Assembly: GCF_035946055.1 (NCBI RefSeq)
Contig: NZ_CP108364.1
Span: forward strand, 3,720,001-3,784,000
From: Streptomyces sp. NBC_01341
Lineage (GTDB): Bacteria > Actinomycetota > Actinomycetes > Streptomycetales > Streptomycetaceae
Direction of reading: 5' to 3'
Length of the DNA: 64,000 nt
This document shows, piece by piece, positions 1 through 7,745 of the stretch. How positions within the stretch are numbered: the stretch's first letter is position 1; the number at the start of each line of letters is the position of its first letter. Under the pieces are notes generated by a model, which saw only the letters and a list, made by a program, of their open reading frames with translations, was not told the DNA's origin and did no database searches. A program made the position numbers and the translations under genes.

Positions 1-545
1 AGGACCGTACGGCCCTCGGCGCCCATGCGGCGCAGAAGTTCCATCAGCTGCATCCGCTGACGCGGGTCCATGCCGTTGAACGGCTCGTCCAGCAGGAGCA
101 CCGAAGGGTCGTGGACCAGGGCGGACGCCATCTTGACGCGCTGGCGCATCCCCTTGCTGTACGTCGAGATCTTCCGGTCCTGCGCGTACTCCATCTCGAC
201 GGTGGCCAGCGCCTTCGCGGCGGCGGCATCCCCCAGTCCGTGCAGCTCCGCGTTGGCGACCACGAACTCACGGCCGGTCAGGAAGTCGTACATCCCCTCC
301 CGCTCCGGCACGATCCCGATCGCCTTGTAGACCGCCTCGTTGCGCCAGATCCGCGTGCCGTCGAGCGTCACCTTGCCGGTCGACGGTTCGAGGAAGCCGG
401 CCATCATGTTGATCAGCGTGGACTTGCCGGCTCCGTTGGGGCCGAGCAGCCCCGTCACACCGGGGCCCACGGTCATGCTGACGTCGTTGACGGCGACCAC
501 GTTGCCGAACCAGCGCGAGGTGTGGTCGATCTCGATGGTGGTCAC
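1..545 (-). CDS. ABC transporter ATP-binding protein (C-terminus cut by window edge)
   Basis: Nucleotide-binding subunit of an ABC exporter. The translated protein opens MTTIEIDHTSRWFG, has a Walker A GPNGAGKST, the ABC signature YSKGMRQRVKMA and a Walker B LLLDEPFNGMDP; the rest lies outside the window. The GTG start overlaps the stop of the permease gene by four bases (GTGA), which suggests translational coupling. It is the second ATPase of the operon, and a further permease is likely beyond the edge. The substrate cannot be told from sequence. Confidence 0.9.
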   Translation of the reverse strand, partial: MTTIEIDHTSRWFGNVVAVNDVSMTVGPGVTGLLGPNGAGKSTLINMMAGFLEPSTGKVTLDGTRIWRNEAVYKAIGIVPEREGMYDFLTGREFVVANAELHGLGDAAAAKALATVEMEYAQDRKISTYSKGMRQRVKMASALVHDPSVLLLDEPFNGMDPRQRMQLMELLRRMGAEGRTV

Positions 546-1450
546 AGCCCGACCCTCCGGTAGCGGCGCATGAGTACGGCGTACGAGCCGGCGACGAGCG
601 CGAGGACAACGATCAGATAGACGACGCCGGCGCCGGCTCCGGGCCCGTCCCCGCCGGGGAAGGCGGAGGTGGCGCCGAGGAACGCGGTCTGCACGCCGCC
701 GATCAGTGTGATGGGCGAGAACAGCCCCAGCCAGGTGATGGCGCCGGGGGAGCCCGTCTCCCAGGCGATCGCCTGGACGGTGGAGACCGCGCCGAAGGTG
801 ATGGTCAGGACCGCGATCACCGCGGCGACTCCGAAGCCCCGGCGGGGTGTGAGTGCGGCGACGACCAGGCCGAGTCCGGCGAACAGAACGGAGAGCAGTG
901 CCACGGAGACCAGCCCCTGCCCGAAGCCCTTGGTCTGGTCGGCGAAGTCGAACTTCGCGAGCAACGAGCCCACGTAGAGGATGACGAGGGGCAGCCCGGT
1001 CAGGATGAGCAGGGCGGACGCCATGGCCGCGAGCTTCGCGAGGACGTAGTCGACGCGCTCGATCGGGCGCGAGAAGTACAGCGGCACGCTCTTGAAGCGA
1101 AGGTCACGGGATACGGACTGCGGCGCCTGGGAGGCGAGGAAGAGTCCGATCACGGCCTGCAGGTAGATCGCGAAGTCCGTGTACTTGATGGGGAGTTTCG
1201 TCATGCCCGGCGTGGCGATGGCGACAGCCACGAGGATCAGCGCCACCAGGCACATCACCCCGCACAGGAGCATCGGCAGCACCTTGGACTTGGCGGACCT
1301 GCCGAGTCCGAACGAGCCCCGCAGGGACTGCGAGTAGAGCGAACGCCGGGCGTACGCCCGGCCCAGCCGGACCCCGTCGTAGGAGCGGTACCCGATGTTG
1401 TGGATGCGGGAGGTGTCGCTCCCGGCCATGGTTCCGGTCTCAGTGCTCAT
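542..1450 (-). CDS. ABC transporter permease
   Basis: Membrane subunit of the ABC exporter, about 302 residues. After a hydrophilic N-terminus (MSTETGTMAGSDTSRIHNIG) there are about six hydrophobic segments, for example around LLCGVMCLVALILVAVAIA and AALTPRRGFGVAAVIAVLTI. It lacks a periplasmic binding domain, so export is more likely than import. The ATG at 1450 overlaps the end of the upstream ATPase gene by 11 bases, and its stop overlaps the next ATPase start. The longer reading frame reaching 1804 is out-of-frame sequence inside the upstream gene. Substrate unknown. Confidence 0.85.
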   Translation of the reverse strand: MSTETGTMAGSDTSRIHNIGYRSYDGVRLGRAYARRSLYSQSLRGSFGLGRSAKSKVLPMLLCGVMCLVALILVAVAIATPGMTKLPIKYTDFAIYLQAVIGLFLASQAPQSVSRDLRFKSVPLYFSRPIERVDYVLAKLAAMASALLILTGLPLVILYVGSLLAKFDFADQTKGFGQGLVSVALLSVLFAGLGLVVAALTPRRGFGVAAVIAVLTITFGAVSTVQAIAWETGSPGAITWLGLFSPITLIGGVQTAFLGATSAFPGGDGPGAGAGVVYLIVVLALVAGSYAVLMRRYRRVGL

Positions 1451-2459
1451 CGCGACCGCTCCCCTTCTGCTGTCCGGCACCGGCCGTCGCTGCCGGGACC
1501 GCGACGGGCGTCTCCTCGGCGCGGAAGACCTCGGCGATGCGGTGGCGTCGCTGTTCCATGCGGATGAGTCCCAGACCGAGGCCGGCGACACTGTCCCGGA
1601 CCAAGTCGTAGGTCTCCTCGCCCGTGGCCTCCACCAGGAGGATGTGTCCCGCTCCCGGCAGCCCCTCGGCGTCGAGACCGTCGTGGCCGACGAGCTTGAT
1701 GCCGGCCCCGGTGAGTGCCCGGCGGAGCGCGTCCGTGCCGTCGGGGTGGTCGTCGCTGTCGGTGACCTCGACGGCCAGCGTCGTGGTGGTCTGCGTGAAG
1801 TCACTGGTCGAGCTGGACCGCAGAAGCGCCCCGCCGTCGATGACGACGACGTGGTCGCAGGTCCGCTCCAGCTCCCCCAGGAGGTGGGACGTCACCAGCA
1901 CCGAGATGCCGAAGTCGGTGTGGACCCGGCGGATCAGACCGAGCATCTCGTCCCGGCCGACGGGGTCCAGGCCGTTGGTCGGCTCGTCGAGGAGGACCAG
2001 CTTCGGGTCGTGGACCAGGGCCTGGGCCAGCTTCACCCGCTGCTTCATGCCGGTCGAGTACCCGCCGATGGGGCGGTACCGCTCCTCGTACAGCCCCACG
2101 TGCCGCAGCGTGTCCGCCGTGCGCTCGCGGGCGGCGGTCGGCGGCAGTCCGGACATCCGTGCCATGTGGACGACGAACTCGGTGGCCGAGACGTCGGGCG
2201 GCAGGCAGTCGTGCTCGGGCATGTAGCCGACCCGTTCCCGGATCGCGGCGCCTTCGGTGGCGACGTCGAGCCCGAGCACCGCGGCCCGGCCCTCGGTGGC
2301 GGGGGACAGACCCAGCAGGATCTTGATCAGTGTGGACTTGCCGGCCCCGTTGGAACCCACCAGGCCGGTCACGCCCGGTCCGATGTCCAAGGAGAGCCGG
2401 TCAAGCGCGGTCACCCTCGGGAACCGCTTGCTCAGGCTTTCGGTTGCGATCACAGTCAC
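1440..2459 (-). CDS. ABC transporter ATP-binding protein
   Basis: First gene of the ABC operon, about 339 residues from a GTG at 2459 (MTVIATESLSKRFPRVTALD). Walker A is GSNGAGKST, the signature is YSTGMKQRVKLAQ and Walker B is LVLLDEPTNGLDP. An additional C-terminal domain of about 100 residues follows the ATPase core, as in CcmA/NatA-like exporters. A GTG six bases downstream is an equally possible start. No clear ribosome-binding site precedes either, so the message may be leaderless. The two ATPases with one permease suggest a heteromeric exporter. Confidence 0.88.
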   Translation of the reverse strand: MTVIATESLSKRFPRVTALDRLSLDIGPGVTGLVGSNGAGKSTLIKILLGLSPATEGRAAVLGLDVATEGAAIRERVGYMPEHDCLPPDVSATEFVVHMARMSGLPPTAARERTADTLRHVGLYEERYRPIGGYSTGMKQRVKLAQALVHDPKLVLLDEPTNGLDPVGRDEMLGLIRRVHTDFGISVLVTSHLLGELERTCDHVVVIDGGALLRSSSTSDFTQTTTTLAVEVTDSDDHPDGTDALRRALTGAGIKLVGHDGLDAEGLPGAGHILLVEATGEETYDLVRDSVAGLGLGLIRMEQRRHRIAEVFRAEETPVAVPAATAGAGQQKGSGRDEH

Positions 2460-2826
2460 ATGTTCGAAGGTAGTGGCGCGCGCCACAGGAGTCGTCAGAC
2501 CTGACGGTTGCATCCACGTCCGACTCGAGGAGTACGGACCCGTAGGGGGGACCCCACGGGGGAGGACGCCGAACCCGGACCGACCGCACGGCAACGGGAT
2601 AGTGGCTGATCAAAGCCGCTTCCGGCCGTCGGCCGTGGGGCACCTCCCCCGAGCGGCCCTCGGTGTCCGGGGCGTACCGCCGCCGCAGGACGCCGGAGCC
2701 GGGGCCGTCGGGCTGTTTTCCACAGGTCCGGGGCATCCCTTGACGTGATCGCCCGCCGGTTGCCACATTCAGCGGTGTGACGTTACGGACGCGTACCGCG
2801 ACGTCGGCACGGGACGAGGAGGCGGC
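2460..2826. other. Divergent intergenic region
   Basis: 367 bases between the ABC operon (minus) and the hydrolase/SDR fusion (plus), with no supported gene. A TTGACG hexamer at 2740-2745 lies 18 bases before CACATT (2764-2769); it could be the -35 of the plus-strand gene, though the -10 match is poor. A TTTTCCACA at 2716-2724 is one mismatch from a DnaA box and is isolated. Confidence 0.4.
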
Positions 2827-4620
2827 GTGGATCTGCGAGGCGCGCGCGAGCGCTGGGTGCGTACGGGCGGAATCGAGCTGTGTGCAGCCGAGTTGGGCGA
2901 TGCGGCGCGGCCGACGATCGTGCTCGTGCACGGCTATCCGGACAGCAAGGAGGTCTGGTCCGAAGTCGCCGCCCGGCTCGCCCGGGACTGGCACGTCGTG
3001 CTGTACGACGTGCGTGGCCACGGCAGGTCGACGGCACCCCGCCCACTGCGGGGAGGCTTCACACTGGAGAAGCTGACCGACGACTTCCTGGCCGTCGTGG
3101 ACGCGGTGAGCCCGGACCACCCGGTCCATGTGGTCGGCCACGACTGGGGTTCCGTCCAGTCCTGGGAATTCGCGACCGTCGAACGGACCAAAGGCCGCAT
3201 CGCCTCGTTCACGTCCATCTCCGGCCCCTCCCTCGATCACTTCGGACACTGGATCAAGCAGCGCACGTCGCGCCCGAGCCCCCGCCGGGTCGGTCAGCTG
3301 CTCGGCCAGGGAGCGAAGTCCTGGTACGTGTACGCCCTGCACGCGCCCGCCCTGCCCGAGCTGGCCTGGCACGGGGTACTCGGCAGGCAGTGGCCGCGCA
3401 TACTCCGGCGGATGGAGAAGATGCCCGCGGACGGGTATCCGACGGACTCGCTCCCGCAGGACGCCGCGCACGGGGCCTGGCTCTACCGCGACAACATCCG
3501 CTCCCGCCTGCGCCACCCCCGTCCCGACGCCTTCGCACACGTGCCGGTCCAGCTGATCACACCGACCGGAGACGCTTTCCTCTCACCTGCGCTCTACGAC
3601 GACCTCGAGACCTGGGTTCCGGATCTGGTGCGCCGCACTCTTCCCGCCAAGCACTGGGTGCCGCGCACCCGGCCCGCTCAGCTGTGCGCCTGGATCGGTG
3701 ACTTCGTGACCGCCTGCGAAAGCACCGGTTCGGCGCCGAGCACCACGTCCTCCGTGAAGGAGACCGTGACGGACAGCATGCCCGACGGGCCTCATGCTGC
3801 CCAGTTCGGCGGCCAGTTGGTCCTGGTCACCGGAGCGGCGAGCGGGATCGGTCGCGCGACGGCACTGGCGTTCGCCCGAGCCGGCGCTCGCGTGGTGGCC
3901 GTGGACAGCGACGCGGAGGGAGCGGCCCGAACTGCCGCTACCGCGCGTCTCATCGGCGCTCCTTCGGTCTGGACCGAGGCGGTCGACGTCCGTGACGAGC
4001 AGGCGATGGAGAAGCTCGCCGAGAGGGTCGCCACCGAGTACGGCGTCGTCGACGTACTGGTGAACAACGCGGGTGTGGGGCTGGCGGGTTCCTTCCTGGA
4101 GACGACGAGTCAGGACTGGCGGAACGTTCTCGATGTCAATCTCTGGGGAGTCATCCACGGCTGCCGGTTCTTCGGTCAGCAGATGGCCGATCGGGGTCAG
4201 GGCGGCCATATCGTCAACATCGCCTCTGCGGCGGCCTATCAGCCCTCACGCATGCTCCCGGCCTACAGCACGTCGAAGGCCGCCGTGCTGATGCTCAGCG
4301 AGTGCCTGCGTGCTGAACTCGCCGAGAGGTCGATCGGTGTCAGTGCCGTCTGCCCGGGCTTCGTCAACACCGGCATCACGGCGACAGCACGCTTCGCCGG
4401 AGCGGACGAGGCCGAGCAGGACCGGCTCCGCGAGCGGACCGGCAGGCTCTACTCCCGTCGCAACTACCCTCCGGAGAAGGTTGCTCAGGCCATTCTGAAC
4501 GCGGTCGTGCACAACCGTGCCGTGGTCCCGGTGACGCCCGAGGCCCGAGGCACACGACTGCTCTCCAGAGTCAGCCCCCGGATACTGCGTGCGGTGGCTC
4601 GGCTGAACCCACCGCTGTGA
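2827..4620 (+). CDS. Epoxide-hydrolase-like alpha/beta hydrolase fused to short-chain dehydrogenase
   Basis: Two-domain enzyme of 597 residues. Residues about 1-290 are an alpha/beta hydrolase with the oxyanion-hole motif HGYP and the nucleophile elbow GHDWG near residue 105. The nucleophile is therefore Asp, as in epoxide hydrolases and haloalkane dehalogenases, not the Ser of esterases; a candidate catalytic His lies in KHWVPRTRP. Residues about 325-597 are a classical SDR with cofactor motif TGAASGIG, NNAG, and the catalytic YSTSK. The GTG start follows AGGAGG by four bases. Related fusions occur in other actinomycetes. Hydrolysis of an epoxide followed by oxidation of the diol is an inference; the substrate is unknown. 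Confidence 0.88.
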   Translation: MDLRGARERWVRTGGIELCAAELGDAARPTIVLVHGYPDSKEVWSEVAARLARDWHVVLYDVRGHGRSTAPRPLRGGFTLEKLTDDFLAVVDAVSPDHPVHVVGHDWGSVQSWEFATVERTKGRIASFTSISGPSLDHFGHWIKQRTSRPSPRRVGQLLGQGAKSWYVYALHAPALPELAWHGVLGRQWPRILRRMEKMPADGYPTDSLPQDAAHGAWLYRDNIRSRLRHPRPDAFAHVPVQLITPTGDAFLSPALYDDLETWVPDLVRRTLPAKHWVPRTRPAQLCAWIGDFVTACESTGSAPSTTSSVKETVTDSMPDGPHAAQFGGQLVLVTGAASGIGRATALAFARAGARVVAVDSDAEGAARTAATARLIGAPSVWTEAVDVRDEQAMEKLAERVATEYGVVDVLVNNAGVGLAGSFLETTSQDWRNVLDVNLWGVIHGCRFFGQQMADRGQGGHIVNIASAAAYQPSRMLPAYSTSKAAVLMLSECLRAELAERSIGVSAVCPGFVNTGITATARFAGADEAEQDRLRERTGRLYSRRNYPPEKVAQAILNAVVHNRAVVPVTPEARGTRLLSRVSPRILRAVARLNPPL

Positions 4621-4961
4621 GGCTTTTCGGTGTTGCTCGCACTGCTCGCCATCCTTGCCTGAAAAAAGTCGAGTTGAGGCTGGTGAGCGTAACTGTCGCC
4701 GCTCTCAGGACACTTCCTGAACAGACAGTGCAACCCTGGGTGGTTACTCTACCCCAAAGGCCACTTATCCTCCCATCTACGTCCATGTGCACCACAGTTG
4801 CCCAAATGCCGCACAATGAAGTCCACTTGTCCACAGAGCTGTCAAAAACCCTGTGGATAAGGCCAGTTGGCTGTGGATCAAACCTGCTGACGTCAATGAA
4901 TGTGAAAAACGTCAGCTGAAATCCAGGTGCGGCAACAGGCGCGCAGCGCCACTCTGGCGGG
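4621..4961. other. Intergenic region with DnaA-box cluster
   Basis: 341 bases of comparatively AT-rich DNA with no gene. It holds three DnaA-box-like 9-mers listed separately (4827-4880). An inverted repeat GCTGACGT/ACGTCAGC lies at 4886-4893 and 4909-4916, just before kptA. The length and boxes suggest a replication-related role in addition to the kptA promoter. Confidence 0.6.
4827..4880. promoter_or_regulatory. DnaA-box cluster (3 boxes) upstream of kptA
   Basis: TTGTCCACA at 4827-4835 is the preferred Streptomyces DnaA box. TGTGGATAA at 4852-4860 is the complement of the perfect TTATCCACA. TGTGGATCA at 4872-4880 is the complement of TGATCCACA, one mismatch off. Three boxes in 54 bases in a non-coding AT-rich stretch are unlikely by chance in a high-GC genome. 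Binding is inferred from sequence only. Confidence 0.7.
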
Positions 4962-5504
4962 ATGGACGAACGACGCACCGTCAAGGTGTCCAAGTATCTG
5001 TCGAAGCATCTACGGCATCAGCCGGACCGGATCGGAATCAGTCTGGATCCTCACGGCTGGGTCGCCGTGGACGAGCTGCTGAAGGCCTGCGCACGGCACG
5101 GGTTCACGATCACCCGCGAGGAGCTCGACCACGTCGTCGCGGTGAACGACAAGAAGCGCTTCATGGTCGCCGGCCCCCTCATCAGGGCGAACCAGGGCCA
5201 CACCGTCACGGTCGATCTCGGTCTGCCTCCCGCCGAACCGCCCGCGTACCTCTATCACGGCACCGTCGCCCGGTCACTCGACGCCATTCGCGCGGAAGGG
5301 CTGCGCCCCATGGCCCGCCACCATGTCCACCTGTCGCCCGACCGGGAGACGGCGGTGCGCGTCGGAGCGAGGCGCGGCGTGCCGGTCGTGCTGGCGGTGG
5401 ACGCCGGCGCCATGCACCGGGCGGGCCACCTCTTCCACGTCAGCGCCAACGGGGTCTGGCTCACCGACTGCGTGCCGCCCGACTTCCTGCGCCTGCGCGA
5501 CTGA
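4962..5504 (+). CDS. kptA: RNA 2'-phosphotransferase KptA/Tpt1
   Basis: 180 residues, full length for the KptA/Tpt1 family. These enzymes transfer a 2'-phosphate from RNA to NAD+, giving ADP-ribose 1'',2''-cyclic phosphate. Family signatures are visible: SKYLSKHLRHQP at the N-terminus, LDPHGWVAVDELL, the NAD-binding stretch LYHGTVARSLDAIRAEGL, and HVHLSPDRETA. The physiological substrate in bacteria, which generally lack the tRNA splicing pathway that needs Tpt1 in yeast, is not known. The gene stands alone behind a DnaA-box cluster. Confidence 0.93.
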   Translation: MDERRTVKVSKYLSKHLRHQPDRIGISLDPHGWVAVDELLKACARHGFTITREELDHVVAVNDKKRFMVAGPLIRANQGHTVTVDLGLPPAEPPAYLYHGTVARSLDAIRAEGLRPMARHHVHLSPDRETAVRVGARRGVPVVLAVDAGAMHRAGHLFHVSANGVWLTDCVPPDFLRLRD

Positions 5505-5828
5505 CGGCCCACGCCCTCCCACAGGTCTGCGTCCGGGCCGTGCGGGCCCCCGATGCCGCACATCCGAGCCGTACACCCACGGACGAGGCTGTCCGGACCC
5601 TTGCCCGGAGCCGGCACCCCGCGTGATCCTGCCCATCAACCGCTGGCACGACGGCGGCCGGGCCCCATGGGTGCGAGCCCCCTTGGATACGCCACGGAAC
5701 GCCGCCCGCCCGACATTCGAGTACGGGTCAAGTCCTTCCGTCCGGCGACGAACCGGGCCGGCGCGGATTCCCTGATCTGCTCCGCCGGCATATCCGTGGC
5801 AGCGGGAGGCCCGCGTATCGTCGAGGTC
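5505..5828. other. Intergenic region, nothing recognised
   Basis: 324 bases between kptA and the LLM oxidoreductase. An open frame runs through the second half in phase with the oxidoreductase, but its composition and lack of family similarity suggest it is not translated. No convincing terminator or promoter was seen. Confidence 0.4.
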
Positions 5829-6725
5829 ATGCGTCTGAGCACGGTGATCCTCCCCATCTACCGGTGGGCCGAAGGACAGAAGATCTGGCGGCGGGCCGAA
5901 GACCTCGGGTTCCATGCCGCGTACACCTACGACCACCTGTCCTGGCGGTCGTTCCGGGACGAACCGTGGTTCGGCGCGATCCCCACGCTCACGGCCGCAG
6001 CGGCGGTGACACACCGTATGCGCCTGGGCACCCTCGTGACCTCACCCAACTTCCGGCACCCGGTGACACTGGCCAAGGAACTCATCACGCTGGACGACGT
6101 GTCCGACGGGCGGATCACGCTCGGTATCGGCGCCGGCGGCAACGGCTTCGACGCCACCACGCTGCGCGGGAGCGGCGAGGAGCCATGGACGCCGAGGGAG
6201 CGCGCCGACCACTTCGAGGAGTTCGTCCCGCTGCTGGACAAGCTGCTGAGGGAGCCTTCGGTGACCCATGAGGGCCGGCTCTACTCCGCCTCCGAGGCCC
6301 GGAACATCCCCGGCTGCGTACAGCGTCCCCGGCTGCCCTTCGCGGTGGCCGCCACCGGTCCGCGCGGGCTGAAGCTCGCCGCACGGTACGGGCAGGCCTG
6401 GGTCACCACGGGGGACCCGAAGCTGTACGAGAGCGGCACGGCCGAGCAGTCCGTGGCGGCCATCGGCGGCCAGATCAGCCGGCTGGGAGCGGCCTGCGAG
6501 GACGCCGGCCGGGACGTGGCGGAGCTGGACAAGATCCTGCTCACCGGCTTCACCCCGGGCAGCCCGCTGGAGTCCTTCGACGCCTTCGTCGACTTCGCGG
6601 GTAAGCACGACGAACTCGGCTTCACCGAGATCGTCGTCCACTGGCCGGTGGCGGAGAGCGTCTTCGACATCGACACGAAGGTGTTCGAGCGCATCGCGAC
6701 CGAGGCCGCGGCCCAGTTCGACTGA
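5829..6725 (+). CDS. LLM-class (F420-dependent type) oxidoreductase
   Basis: Luciferase-like monooxygenase fold protein of about 298 residues, start ATG at 5829 (MRLSTVILPIYRWAEGQKIW). Typical stretches include AEDLGFHAAYTYDHL, GTLVTSPNFRHPVTLAKEL, the glycine-rich GRITLGIGAGGNGFD and the cofactor-binding AATGPRGLKLAARYG. Actinobacterial members usually use coenzyme F420 and sometimes FMN; the sequence alone does not settle which. A 92-residue upstream extension of the frame is open but does not resemble the family. Substrate unknown. Confidence 0.85.
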   Translation: MRLSTVILPIYRWAEGQKIWRRAEDLGFHAAYTYDHLSWRSFRDEPWFGAIPTLTAAAAVTHRMRLGTLVTSPNFRHPVTLAKELITLDDVSDGRITLGIGAGGNGFDATTLRGSGEEPWTPRERADHFEEFVPLLDKLLREPSVTHEGRLYSASEARNIPGCVQRPRLPFAVAATGPRGLKLAARYGQAWVTTGDPKLYESGTAEQSVAAIGGQISRLGAACEDAGRDVAELDKILLTGFTPGSPLESFDAFVDFAGKHDELGFTEIVVHWPVAESVFDIDTKVFERIATEAAAQFD

Positions 6726-6868
6726 CGTTCCGGGCGTCCGCGCCGGGCTTCGACGGGCTCGACAGCCCTTGGCATATGCCTCAGGCATGTACCGCAGTTC
6801 AGGGGCTCGCGCACTCAGATGTGCGACCCTGCGCACGCCCGTGCAGCCTCGTGCGGGAGAATGACCAG

Positions 6869-7714
6869 GTGACCCCAGCTACCGAGCACCCGCTGCCTGC
6901 CGTGACCCGGCTGATCGCCACCGACCTGGACGGCACACTGCTGCGTGACGACAAGACCCTGTCGGACCGTACGGTCGCCGCGCTGGCGGCTGCCGAAGCG
7001 GCGGGGATCGAGGTCTTCTTCGTCACCGGCCGGCCGGCCCGCTGGATGGACGTGGTCAGCGCCCACGTCCAGGGCCACGGCATGGCCATCTGCGCGAACG
7101 GCGCAGCAGTCGCCGACCTGCACGACGACGGCCGGCTGATCGAGGTCCACCCGCTGGAGCGGTCGGTCGCACTGGAGGTGGTCCGCATCCTGCGCGAGGC
7201 GGCCCCAGGCGTCTCGTTCGCCGTCGAGCTGACCACCGGCATCCATTACGAGCCGGCCTACCCGCCCTTCCACATGGACCCGGGTGCCACGGTCGCGGTC
7301 GCGGAGAAGCTCCTCCACGAGGAGGCGCCGGGCACGGGCACGCCGGTGCTGAAGGTCCTCGCCCACCACCCCGAGCTCGCACCGGACGCCTTCCTGCTGC
7401 TGGCACGGGAGGCCGCCGGGGACCACGCGTCGTTCACCCGGTCCAGCCCCACCGCGCTGCTCGAGGTGAGCGGTCTCGGGGTGTCCAAGGCCAACACGCT
7501 CGCCGCCTGCTGCGCGGAACGCGGCATCACCGCGGACGAGGTGGTCGCGTTCGGGGACATGCCGAACGACGTGGAGATGCTCGGGTGGGCCGGAGCCTCG
7601 TTCGCCATGGGCAACGCGCACCCTGCCGCCCGTGCGGCCGCGACCGGTGTGACGCTGACCAACAACGAGGACGGCGTGGCGGCCGTCATCGAGCGGATCC
7701 TCGCCACTCGCTGA
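6869..7714 (+). CDS. HAD-superfamily hydrolase, Cof type
   Basis: About 281 residues, a phosphatase of the Cof (class IIB) HAD group acting on small sugar or nucleotide phosphates. Motif I is ATDLDGTLL near the N-terminus, motif II is FFVTGRP, the motif III lysine is in GVSKANTL, and motif IV is FGDMPNDVEML. The GTG at 6869 follows GGGAGA by eight bases and is preferred over upstream frame extensions. It is convergent with the histidine kinase gene, ending 31 bases from it. Confidence 0.87.
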   Translation: MTPATEHPLPAVTRLIATDLDGTLLRDDKTLSDRTVAALAAAEAAGIEVFFVTGRPARWMDVVSAHVQGHGMAICANGAAVADLHDDGRLIEVHPLERSVALEVVRILREAAPGVSFAVELTTGIHYEPAYPPFHMDPGATVAVAEKLLHEEAPGTGTPVLKVLAHHPELAPDAFLLLAREAAGDHASFTRSSPTALLEVSGLGVSKANTLAACCAERGITADEVVAFGDMPNDVEMLGWAGASFAMGNAHPAARAAATGVTLTNNEDGVAAVIERILATR

Positions 7715-7745
7715 CGGCCCGGGGGCGGCGCGATCGTCCCCTCGC

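Noticed and set aside
5553..5828. N-terminal extension of the LLM oxidoreductase
   Set aside because: The 92 extra codons do not resemble the family, and ATG at 5829 gives the expected N-terminus.
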